Shown piece by piece: positions 55,431 through 64,000 of a DNA stretch of 64,000 nucleotides. The stretch is from Amoebophrya sp. A120 (Eukaryota; Sar; Dinophyceae; Syndiniales; Amoebophryaceae). The first letter of the stretch is position 1, and each line of letters starts with the position of its first letter. The stretch lies in assembly GCA_905178155.1 (NCBI GenBank), contig CAJINV010000011.1, forward strand, positions 1,315,790-1,379,789, read 5' to 3'. The position numbers and the translations under genes are program-made. The notes under the pieces were generated by a model. That model was not told the DNA's origin. It saw only the letters and a program-made list of their open reading frames with translations, and did not search any database.

Positions 55431-58379
55431 ATGTCCTCCGTTCTCCCGAACTTGAAAAAGCGGGAGAGGCCTGCGAGCGCTCAGGTGCGCTCCTCGGTGG
55501 AATTTTCGCGACCCACCGTCACGCGGCCCCAGAGCGCTACCGGCCGTCGGGACACGGTTGCTGGGGGGCGAGGCTCGGTGCAACATGGAGCAGGTAAGCT
55601 TGGCGGTGGCGTGGCAGGGGCAGCTGCCAAGGATTCCAGGTGTAGTTCTTACGAAAGAAGTTGCACGGTGCTTGCTTAATGATAGAGACAATTCGATTTG
55701 AAAGGTGTAGCTGCTTGCTCAAGGATGGAACGAAGTAGAGAAACCGCCTCCAAAATACAAAAACTTCCAGGCCTTCGCAGCTCGGTGCCCGGCCCACCGG
55801 CGGTATCCTCGGGAATTTCGGCATCTACAGCGACAGCCAAAAGCCGCCCAGCCAGATGTCCGGCGCGGGGAAAGCAAAGTATCTCACCGAGCAACTGCAA
55901 TCCGCGAAGAAGGACACGCACCTCACAAAGCAAAAACACATGAAGCTCGCCGCGCGGCAGAAACAGATGGAGAGGCAGGTGCAAAGACGGGAGAAGGCCC
56001 TGTTCGAGGTGACGAAATTACCAAATGTAAATATGTCTGGGTCGGGAAAGTCTGGAACTTGTGACGCTGTCTGTGGAATTTTCGAAAAAAATCTTTATTG
56101 CGTGACCAACAAGAGCAGGGACTCAGTTTGTACTACGCGGAGAGGGCATTTCTCATGTGGATTAGGCATCAGGAAGCCATCTAAGAAGCTGCGATACTTG
56201 CAGGCATCACGGGCGGCAATGCAAAATATGCATAGGTAAATGTAAGCTCCCGGACCCAGACAAATTTGCAGTGGATAAAAAGCGAATCGCAACAATGTCC
56301 CGGTACCGGTGAATCTGCTGGAACACTTGTCGCAAGCAAACACGAACGCGATTCCGCTTTACAAAAGAAAAAGACAGGAGCTGGAGGACGTTCTTCGGGA
56401 AAAGGACAGCAAAATAGCGGAACTGAAGAAAGAGCCCCTGTTCACGAAAATTGTCGAGCTCGAGGCGATCTTGAGCTGCTACCAAAACGAGTTCCACAGG
56501 TTGCAACAAGCTTATCAACAGAGCTTGGGCGGGAGTAGTGCTGGCGGAGGCAGTTCCAGTTCTTCGTCGAAACAAGGCTCTGGTGGGGAAATCGCAAGAC
56601 AAGAGATCGCTGTGTTGCAGGGCATGCTGCAGAGCAAGAACATGGAAATGGACGCGTTGGTGAGGAAAAAGGCGAAACACGTAGACGAAGTGGCAGAGCA
56701 GGAATCCGAATACCAGCTGTTTTTGGAGGTACTAGGACGACATGGATTTGTCTATGTTGTTTTCATCGAGCCCCCGCGTGAATCTGATTCTGAAATAAAC
56801 CGTATAAATTTTGTTTTCCACCATTCATTTTTTAGTTTGCGCACCATAAACATAATGTTCTTTATGTTGCCAAAAATAACACCAGGAGTACAAACGGGTA
56901 GAGCAGCAACTGCAGGAAAAACACGCAGAGGTCCGGATGGTCTACGAGAGATTCAAAGCGAGGTTAGAGGAAGTGAAGAAGAAGGAACAGCTGCGGAAAG
57001 AGTTGGAAAAACTAGAAGAGAAAGCCCAGGAGCAGGAGGCAGTGTTGAAGAAAATCGACCACAATCTCTCCAACCTATCCACAGGAAATTTTCCGTGCAT
57101 AATGTACCAACATGGCAGCTTCCACATGACAAACACAAACATTTCCTGCAAACCTCCTTCGCATGACAAGTTGCTGCTTTTACTTAACGAAATTTGTGAT
57201 GCATTTTGTACGTGTGCAGGAAATTTGTATTGCATACAACCTCCACAAAGTGCACAACCGCTTGTCGTCCGACGTGTTTCAGAAGTCCGCTGGCTTGCCC
57301 GATAACCTGAAGAACCTGCTGTATCGGTTGCGGGTGCGGGCGCAAGCAGTGGAGATGTTGGCTGGCTGCAGTGCAGCGATTTCTGGTGGTGCGGACTCCT
57401 CTCCAGAGGACGAGGGGAAACGTATATCATCATTGGCTTTGTTTGCTAAAATAGAAATTATTTGTTGTAAACCCCTTGGCATGATTGAAGATCAAGATAC
57501 GTTGCTCTGGTACTATAGATAGTCGTGTCTACTGCGCAGCACCGACGCGAAGCGATTTCAGTTGCTTCGCAAAAACTAAAACCTCCACAGGTGGTCCTCC
57601 CCCTCTCCCCGGTTCCCAGACGATCGCTCAGCTGATGCGCGAAGCAGACACCGACCACGACGGCCGCTTGTCGCACTCCGAGATCTTCTCGGTGTTCCAA
57701 AAAGTCGGTGTGAACGTCGCTCCGGAGGATGTTTCCCTGCTTGTGCAGCACTTTTCCGGCCGGGCGCCTGCGAGAATACTCGATTTGCTCGCGCTCGCCG
57801 GCCTGCAAAAAACGCCCATGGGAACGAAACCCGATGAGCCAGCGCCGGAAGACGCAGTATTTCTAGTTTTTTGTAGAACAACTCGAATCGCTTGTAAATG
57901 GAAATTATGCAGCATGACACTGACAGGCACTGCATCTAGATGTACTAGAGCGTGATAAGCAACTGTGCTGCGAAAAACACAGGCACTCACCGACATCAAC
58001 GACGTTGATGTGGAGGACTTGCGGATGAGTTTGAAGCGCAACGTATCCTGTGCAAAAGTTAAAGTATCGTACTCGTAGTAATCGCAATCATGCATTACAA
58101 ATCTCCCTCCTAACCTAAATCCGCATTACAAATTCCATTTTTCATCCTGACGGAATTTGTTATGCGATTTATACTAGTTTACGATACTTTTGCATTTCAT
58201 ACAACGGCGTTTCGTACGTGACGTTTCGTGAAAAGCTCTGCGGTTTCACGGCTTTCGAAGAGTTTCAGCAGTTTCTTTCCCAAATCCTGAAAAGCTCGCG
58301 TGCCATCGGAAAGTGGCTCAAGGTGTGGGAGCTCTTCGGCGCGGGCATGATCCTGCTTCGGGTGCACAGCTGGATCTAG
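55431..58379 (+). CDS. Coiled-coil EF-hand protein
   Basis: Exons 55431-55639, 55771-56017, 56282-56728, 56886-57083, 57220-57421, 57591-57856, 57983-58043, 58207-58379 sum to 601 codons (600 aa). After a basic, disordered N-terminus come long coiled coils: residues about 105-150 (TEQLQSAKKDTHLTKQKHMK), 170-300 and 300-365 (RKELEKLEEKAQEQEAVLKK). Next is a helical part (LPDNLKNLLYRLRVRAQAVEML). A textbook EF-hand loop DTDHDGRLSHSE near residues 454-465 has Asp at 1, 3 and 5, Gly at 6 and Glu at 12. A second, degenerate hand may follow (DINDVDVEDLRMSLKRNGVSYVTFREKL). The design suits a calcium-responsive structural protein, for example of the cytoskeleton or flagellum; no specific family recognised. 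Introns 55640-55770, 56729-56885, 57422-57590 and 57857-57982 are GT-AG, two are introners, one (57084-57219) is ambiguous. Start ATG 55431 follows ATC. Confidence 0.78.
56018..56276. mobile_element. Introner, family B (diverged)
   Basis: Starts TTACCAAATG, inner TATGTCTGGGTCGGG and CCCGGACCCAGACA, ends CAGTGGAT. Flanks CGAAA (56013-56017) and AAAAA (56277-56281) match weakly, so the edges may shift by a base. Joining at 56017/56282 gives V-T-K-A-N-R-N-N in frame. Confidence 0.75.
57084..57219 (+). other. Non-canonical intron, probable derived introner
   Basis: It must be removed to join HNLSNLST to EICIAYNLHKVHN. A near-direct repeat, CAGGAAATTT, sits at both edges (57082-57091, 57217-57226). 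The inside has CATGACAAAC and TTTGTGATGC modules as in introners. No GT donor gives the right phase with the CAG acceptor at 57219, so the left edge is uncertain. Confidence 0.5.
58044..58201 (-). mobile_element. Introner, family A (reverse)
   Basis: Starts TATCCTGTGC and ends GCATTTCATA. Perfect duplication CAACG (58039-58043, 58202-58206). Removal gives S-L-K-R-N-G-V-S-Y-V in frame. Confidence 0.93.
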
Positions 58380-59291
58380 CTTGTGGATTTTTTGCGTCAC
58401 AGGGACGAAACCTAAACGGGTACTTACTACACCTTTTTCATTCTACAATACTTCTCTGGTCGTGATGGAGGGGGTGGGACCAAGAACAATTGCGCACGTT
58501 GATCATCGACATCAAGCTTCATTGCGGTTTACAATAGGAATACTCAGAAGACTTCTTACGGACCACCGACCAGAGATGAGAGCACGAACATTTTTTACTT
58601 CATCAGCAGTAGTATCCTATCCATAGGTACTAGCGGTACGGCATCATAATTTCAAAAAGGCGAGCACTGCTCTCACCGTCCTCGTCAACAAAACGGAGGA
58701 GCGGGAAGGTCCTTCCCAGTCTGATCATCGTCCGGGGAAAAAGAATAGTGATAGAGGTGATCGTTGTCTTCATTATCATTCCTCTGTTCTTTGTGCTTCT
58801 GGATCTGTATCGCCGTGACACGACACACTGATCAGCGATCTAGTGGCTTCGTGCCATGCCATCGGTTTTTTTTTTCGTAGTTGATCTTGATTTTAGACTA
58901 TTTCATCCTTCAAAGATTATGTCAGCCTGCTCTTTTTTCGTGTCTATGTTGATTGTCTCCTTCCGCTTGCATTTTGCTCCGCCGTCTTTGGATCATCTTC
59001 ACATCAAGCTGCTCACAAGAGCGCGACCCGATCATGAGATGATCTTTTGTTTTGATGGAAGTGAGTAGGAGCTCCTTCTTGTGTGGCTCTGTCTTCCCCC
59101 ATAGGAGCCGCTTAGTGGATACTTACCTCCGCGAGTAGTTTTGATTGTTCTGCAACTTTTGTATTGATAAAACCCCGACACAGCTGCGGCGCCCTGCTTC
59201 TGTAGTTGTACCCCTTTGTCCTTGGCAGGGTTGAAAAAAGATAAACATAAAGCCAGTAGCAGTACATTCCAGTTCCAACACCACGACCAAA
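58380..59291. other. Intergenic stretch
   Basis: 912 bp. Short frames on both strands show no domain or splice context. No introner. Confidence 0.45.
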
Positions 59292-61392
59292 ATGTTGTCC
59301 CTTTTGAAATTCGTCCTCTCCACCTCCCACCTTTTCTTCACCACCCTAATCCCGGCGATGAAGACCAAAACCGAGTCCATCGCCGACACCGTCCTCCACC
59401 TACTCGAGGAGGAGTGCATCCCCTACCCCCGCCCCCAATTCGTCGAGTCGTTGCACACCCTGGCGATGAAGGGCGTGGAAGCGATGCAAGCGCTCCACTT
59501 GGACGGCCAAGGGCCGGGGATTGCGTTCTTGACCTACATGACGGGAATCTACGAACTGCTCGCCGACCACCCCTACTCCGCGTTCGAGTGCCCGCTGCTT
59601 TTGACCGCGCATTGCAGGAAAACCGCGGACTTGGCTCTCGCCATCGGGCACCGGAACCGCGCGCGCGTGTTACTGCAGATCGGGAACATGTTTTATCCCG
59701 TGCAAAACTATGACTATCGTAGTACTCGTAGTAATCGCAGTCATGCATTACAAGTCTCTTTCGTAAGGCACATCCGCATTGCAGATTCTACTTTTCGTGC
59801 TAAGGAAATTTGTAATGCAATTCATACTTTACTAGTACGACTACGATGCTTTTGCAATTCATATGTTTAAGCTCTCGGCCATGTCCCGTTGGTGGTCGGT
59901 GGTCGGCGAATACCGGGAGAGAAAGGAAAAACCGCCAAAGGAACTCCAGAGGTTCCACCCCCGGATGCAGATGGACTACTCGCTGGGATTGAGTGTTTTA
60001 ACGAGCGACCTGATGGAGAAGCCGCGGGAGTATAAGAGATGGAAAGATAGAAATACAACTACGAGAAATAAAGATTTGAAAATCGACGTCCTCAGCATCT
60101 GCGTCTACAAGCCGGACAACACCTCGAACACGGTTTTGGAATCCCCGCTACCGTATGCATTGCAAAAGTATCGCATTCGTATATTAAACCGCAGCTATGC
60201 ATGACAAACCTAGACTCCATACCTGAATCAGCATTACAAATTCCAACTTTTTTCTTCAAAAAAATTAAATTTGTCTTGCAGTTTATACTAGTGCGATACT
60301 TTTGCAATGCATATATCGCAGATGAGCCCGAAAAACCACCAGCAGTACGTGGATTTCACCGGGTTAAACGGGTATTTCCTCCACACATCGTTATTAACCC
60401 CGCCCGACGTGGAAGCGCACTACAGCAAATTCCTTGCGGTCATGCAGCATCTCTCCGAGCACCCGGAGACAGATTGGGTATTCTTCATCGACTGCGACGC
60501 GTTTTTCACGGATTACGACACCACGGTGCAGGACCTACTCGCAACCTTCGCATATGCTGTGCAAAAATATCGTACTAGTAGGAATCGCATTACAAAGTAG
60601 CTTAACATGAGAAATGGAATTTGTAATGCGGATCTCCCTTAAGATGGAGACTTGTCATGTATGATTGCGATTACTACGAATGCGATACTTTTCCAATGCA
60701 TATCGCAGGGTTAGAAAAAGCCTCGTCGGAAGCCATACTGGCGGAATCAGAATCAGAAGCGGCAGAGCAAGAAGAATCCTCGCCGGTAAACTTCATCGTT
60801 GCGGAGGACACCGGCGGGATAAACACGGGCGTGTTCGCGGTGAAAAATACCCCTTGGTCGATGGAATATTTGTCAAGAGTGACGAAGTCGCCATTTACGA
60901 CAGCGTGGGACCAGAGCATGTTCTTCATGGAAATTGTCAACATGACCTTGTGGGACTACTCCGACGACTTCAGGTAATGTAATGAGATGTTGTTGGGCTT
61001 GCGCTTGGGGTGTAGGTATGAAATGTTTCTCGTTCGGTTTTTCCGATCCGACGCATACGCGATCCGTATTTCTCGGTAGCCACCTCATTGTAAAACCAAA
61101 ACTCCATATATCGCACAGGTTACCAAAAGAGGTCGTCTTCGTGCACCAATCCCACCTGAACGCGTTTGTCCCCCCTGCAAGTTAGGACTGGCAGGCCTAC
61201 GAGTGGCAGCCGGGCGACTACGCCCGGCACTTTGCCGGGTGCCCGTGGCAGGAGGCGCCCTGCCTGAATATGATGTATGAAACCATGGAATTCGTCGAAA
61301 CGAATTTTGGGCCGCAAATGCGGGCCAAGGGCGTAGCAGCGGTCGAAGTGCCGCCGAAGGGAGAGTATGTAACCAGGCTGCCCAGAGGGTGA
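59292..61392 (+). CDS. GT34-like glycosyltransferase with an in-frame TAG
   Basis: Probably transfers a sugar in the secretory pathway. Exons 59292-59693, 59869-60153, 60319-60552, 60708-60973, 61119-61392 stay in one frame (487 codons). The N-terminus is hydrophobic (MLSLLKFVLSTSHLFFTTLI), fitting a signal anchor. The core strand KIDVLSICVYK near residue 205 is followed by DWVFFIDCDAFFTDYD near 285; the DxD (Asp-Cys-Asp) is the expected metal/nucleotide-sugar site. Further GT34-type features are TGGINTGVFAVKNTPWS, AWDQSMFF, VFVHQSHLNAF and, after the stop, WQPGDYARHFAGCP. Codon 418 (61183-61185) is TAG, yet the frame continues with conserved family sequence for 68 codons to TGA at 61390. TAG ends several other genes here, so it is not simply reassigned. 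The copy may be a recent pseudogene, use readthrough, or carry an assembly error. The first intron positions are introners; 60974-61118 is GT-AG. Confidence 0.75.
59694..59863 (-). mobile_element. Introner, family A (reverse)
   Basis: Starts TATCCCGTGC and ends GCAATTCATA. Perfect duplication TGTTT (59689-59693, 59864-59868). Removal gives Q-I-G-N-M-F-K-L-S-A. Confidence 0.93.
60154..60313. mobile_element. Introner, family A (symmetrical ends)
   Basis: Starts TATGCATTGC and ends GCAATGCATA. Flanks TACCG (60149-60153) and TATCG (60314-60318) differ at one base. Removal gives E-S-P-L-P-Q-M-S-P. Confidence 0.91.
60553..60702. mobile_element. Introner, family A
   Basis: Starts TATGCTGTGC and ends CCAATGCATA. 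Perfect duplication TCGCA (60548-60552, 60703-60707). Removal gives A-T-F-A-G-L-E-K. Confidence 0.92.
61183..61185 (+). other. In-frame TAG inside the glycosyltransferase
   Basis: The codon lies between FVPPAS and DWQAYEWQPGDYARHF, both matching the same protein family in the same frame. A 14-nt GT...AG around it is not a multiple of three and would break the frame. Confidence 0.85.
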
Positions 61393-61822
61393 AGAGACAA
61401 AGAACCGAGCGATGCTCTTGCCATTTTCTAGATATTGATATTGCTAATGCTATCGCATGATAGTCAGCAAAGTATAGTAAGCAGAAGCTACACCACACCC
61501 ACGTGGTCTTCATTGGCGAGGACGATCAACATCGCGAATACACAGATGACACCAGCACATGGCAGAATGCGTGTCGTGCATGTTCGTCAAGCGACTACAA
61601 CATGAGAGAACGGCAACGGCTGAGTCCTCATTGGAATCCTTGAGATCATCAGCAGTGGCGGTGACAAAGATGAGATGCTTCTGCACCTTTATTTGATATC
61701 CAAAGTATGCACAGAGAGGAGATCATATGAACGTTCAGAGTGGAGTGCAGTATTCTTTTCGGCGCTTGTTTAGGTTTCTTAACTCGATGTAGCGCTCAGA
61801 CTCAGTGTGAGAAGGGACGAAG
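61393..61822. other. Intergenic stretch
   Basis: 430 bp with no supported feature. Confidence 0.5.
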
Positions 61823-62352
61823 ATGCCGCGTAAGTGTAAGTCGAATTGCGGGAAGCGCCTGAATGTGTCTGCGCAGTTGCTGGCCTTGCCGATGACCTTG
61901 CCGGGGGACGATCATTTGAGCTGGTGCGTCCGTGCGTATGAGAATTTGCGCGGTACCCAGAACATCCCCCCCAGGATGAGGCGGACCAGAAGGCCGCGCT
62001 GGTGAGTGATGTGGTGGATGCGGATGGCTCGACCTTCGTCTACGTGGAGAAGAAGTTGGTGGAGAAGACGGAGAAGGAGGGGGAGAATGAGAAGGAGGGG
62101 GAGACGGAGAAGGCGGGTAACGCAGCGGGGAGCAAACATCATCACCATCAGACGAAAAAAAGCGTCAACAAAAATGCGATGAAGATCGTGGACGACGTGT
62201 CGAGGAGGGCGGAGCAGCAGCAGGTGGATCAGGAGATGGAGCGGATGCGCGCGCTGCGGCAGCAAACAGAGCAAGCCCTGGAGATGATGCGGATCCAGAA
62301 CGAACGAAACCGAGAACGGCAGGCGCGGCAGTCCGCCAATGGAGCCGTCTAG
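61823..62352 (+). CDS. Small charged coiled-coil protein with an apparent frameshift
   Basis: ATG at 61823 opens a frame with MPRKCKSNCGKRLN and continues to PGDDHLSWCVRAYENLRGTQNIPP, then leaves coding-like sequence at a run of seven C (61966-61972). From there the next frame is coding-like: QDEADQKAALVSDVVDADG, a Glu/Lys-rich repeat, HHHHQ, then a helical C-terminus (VDQEMERMRALRQQTEQALEMM) to TAG at 62350-62352. One extra C would join the two parts, so I suspect a sequencing or assembly error in the homopolymer, or a true frameshift mutation. The joined product would be about 176 aa. The Cys pair at the N-terminus could bind metal. No family recognised. Confidence 0.5.
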
Positions 62353-62972
62353 CTGCCCGCGGCTGCGACGATCACACGAAACGAATGAGAACAAAAGGGG
62401 TGCACAGCAATCGCGCAGCTAGCTGCCGTTTTTCTTCGTTTCTAGAATGCGTTTTTGAGTTGTCCTCTCAGCAAGTAGTCGTGCAGCTAAGTACTTACTC
62501 TTATTCACAATTCGAATTCTGCTCACGATTCAAAGACTTCAATTTACTACAGATGCAGCGACTTTTCTTAAAAATAAGAACTGACTTATTCCTCCAATGT
62601 CAATCACAAATAAATTCACTATAACAGACTCAAACCGATAACGAGCAATGTCAAAAAATCTCCACAAGTTACAAGTTACAGCAGTGTAGAAGGATCTTTC
62701 GTCACATAAGGTCATAGTGCTGATCCTCAGTTACTCACAGATCGATTCTTCAGGACCCGATCCGCCGAAAAACGAAAGTTAGCCGCTCGCTCGTGACGCA
62801 CCCCTATCGGTCTCTAGTGCGGCGCTCTATCGAAAGAGCGTGGTCCTCAGGCGTACTTAATTACAACACACATCAAGGAGCCCTTTTCATTTCATTCGCC
62901 TCGCATCCATTTTTTCCGCTTTGCCTTTCTTCATCATCATCTACAAAAACCCTGAAGATAAACCCAAAAATC
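62353..62972. other. Intergenic stretch
   Basis: 620 bp with no supported gene. The frame before ATG 62973 is open but the DJ-1 family begins at that Met. Confidence 0.5.
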
Positions 62973-63719
62973 ATGCCGTCCTGTCTCGTTCCCCTTGCGA
63001 ACGGCTCGGAGGAGCTGGAAGCTATCTCAATATGGAATCCGCTGCGCCGCGCGGGTGTCGAGGTCACCATTGCCTCGGTGATGCCCGGCTCGCTGGAAGT
63101 GCAGTGCGCGCGAGGAACGGTGATAAAATGTGACAAACTGATCACAGATTGCCTAGCCGAGAAGTTTGATTGCGTCGCTTTGCCAGGTGGGATGCCAGGG
63201 GCAACGAATTTTGCGGAGTGCAAAGAATTGGTATAAACGAAAAATCTTTTTGTTACCGATGAAAGCAAAAAGTACGGACACATTTGCTCCTGCTCGTCCT
63301 TATCGATGCTGATCATGCTGTGGTCGCTCAATGAATCAAAAGTGTTCTGGTGACCCGAGCTACTACTCTTTCTCCCACTTTAAATCAATTAAAAGGTCAC
63401 GCTTCTGCAAGAGCGCAAGGCCGCCTCAATGTTGAATGCCGCAATCTGCGCCAGCCCTGCCGTCGTGTTCGCGAGTCACGAGCTGCTTGGCTCCGGAAAG
63501 GCCACCTGCTACCCCGCGCCGAAATTTCTGGAGATGATGGGTGACAAGCTCGCGCCCGAGGGCACCACGGTAGTGGTGGACGAAAAAGTGGCGACGTCGG
63601 TAGGCCCGGGAACAGCGTTGGAATTCGGGTTGACGCTGGTGGGGTTGCTGTGTGGCAAGGAAAAAGCCGAGGAAATTGCAGCGAGTATGAAATTCCAGGG
63701 AAGCTTGACCGCGCTTTGA
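62973..63719 (+). CDS. DJ-1: DJ-1/PfpI family protein
   Basis: Exons 62973-63230 and 63396-63719 give 193 aa (human DJ-1 has 189). The intron is GT-AG (63231-63395). The domain fills the protein: start MPSCLVPLANGSEELEA aligned with the DJ-1 start, ALPGGMPGATNF, and the nucleophile elbow AAICASPAVVF with the reactive Cys near residue 103. The Glu that polarises this Cys in human DJ-1 (Glu18) corresponds to Glu16 here. The human His126 position appears to be Tyr (ATCYP against VTTHP). The C-terminus has TSVGPGTALEFGLTLVGLL, as in the family. DJ-1 proteins protect against oxidative or glyoxal damage and some act as proteases or glyoxalases; which applies here cannot be read from sequence. Start ATG 62973 (AAAAATCATGCC). 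Confidence 0.95.
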
Positions 63720-64000
63720 AGAGTAAACAGAGTTGAGTCCACCTGTCTATAGATACTCAATCATGAAAATGTATGGCTTAGGCTTTATAATGAACGGCGT
63801 AGGGAATACGGTGGTCAGGTAGGCCAAGGTAGATTAGCATTTAAGAATAGCAGATCAAATGCAGAAAAGTACTCGTACGAGACCCGTATGTAGTCTTCAA
63901 CTGCATGCCACTGGAAGCCTGTGTTAGTGTTTCACTTTCAATAATGTCGATAGAATAGGAGACATAGACAGTAAGCGCTGTTACATCCAAAAATCCTTGG

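Noticed and set aside
4611-60702. Repeated inverted-repeat units considered as a CRISPR array or tRNA-derived SINEs
   Set aside because: Copies are dispersed in separate genes, flanked by 5-bp duplications, with no regular spacer spacing and no tRNA-like promoter boxes.
61176-61200. A 14-nt GT...AG intron to explain the in-frame TAG
   Set aside because: Too short for splicing and not divisible by three, so it would break the conserved downstream frame.

Overview
This is a 64 kb stretch of a eukaryotic nuclear genome. It is gene-dense, GC-balanced, rich in low-complexity protein sequence (Ser, Ala, Gln, Asn, Thr runs), and every gene I can support lies on the + strand. Genes are split by two kinds of intron. 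One kind is ordinary GT-AG. The other is short (about 140-390 nt), has terminal inverted repeats, is flanked by a 5-bp target-site duplication (TSD), and usually lacks GT-AG ends. I reconstructed 24 of these transposon-like introns ('introners') in four families. Removing the element body plus one TSD copy restores an open frame every time, and the summed exons of ten multi-exon gene models all come out divisible by three. One-strand gene order together with TIR/TSD introners points to a dinoflagellate-grade alveolate. From what I recall of published non-canonical introns with inverted repeats, a syndinean parasite such as Amoebophrya is my best guess; this is inference and no species marker is present.

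Layout: 1-2558, no supported gene. 2559-11620, a giant terminal nucleotidyltransferase (non-canonical poly(A) polymerase type) with four introners. 13118-18462, a large protein whose C-terminal part weakly resembles SDR39U1/TIGR01777 epimerases, with four introners. 19233-29409, three tandem paralogues of an unrecognised family (A, B, C) with a small Lys-rich basic protein between A and B; copy A carries an introner that B and C lack at the same site. 30161-32162, an ankyrin-like protein with three introners. 34002-38149, a ten-exon protein with an RS-rich stretch. 40343-49793, a very large ubiquitin-specific protease of the USP4/11/15 layout with two introners. 51796-54777, a UBA-UIM-UBX protein with four introners. 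55431-58379, a coiled-coil EF-hand protein. 59292-61392, a GT34-like glycosyltransferase with three introners and an in-frame TAG. 61823-62352, a small charged protein with an apparent frameshift. 62973-63719, a DJ-1/PfpI protein.

The genes do not form one pathway. The USP and the UBX protein are neighbours and both act on ubiquitin, so a local functional link is possible. The strongest biological story in the window is the introner system: several families, modular ends, both orientations spliced, insertions confined to coding sequence, and one insertion with two empty-site paralogues 4 to 8 kb away.
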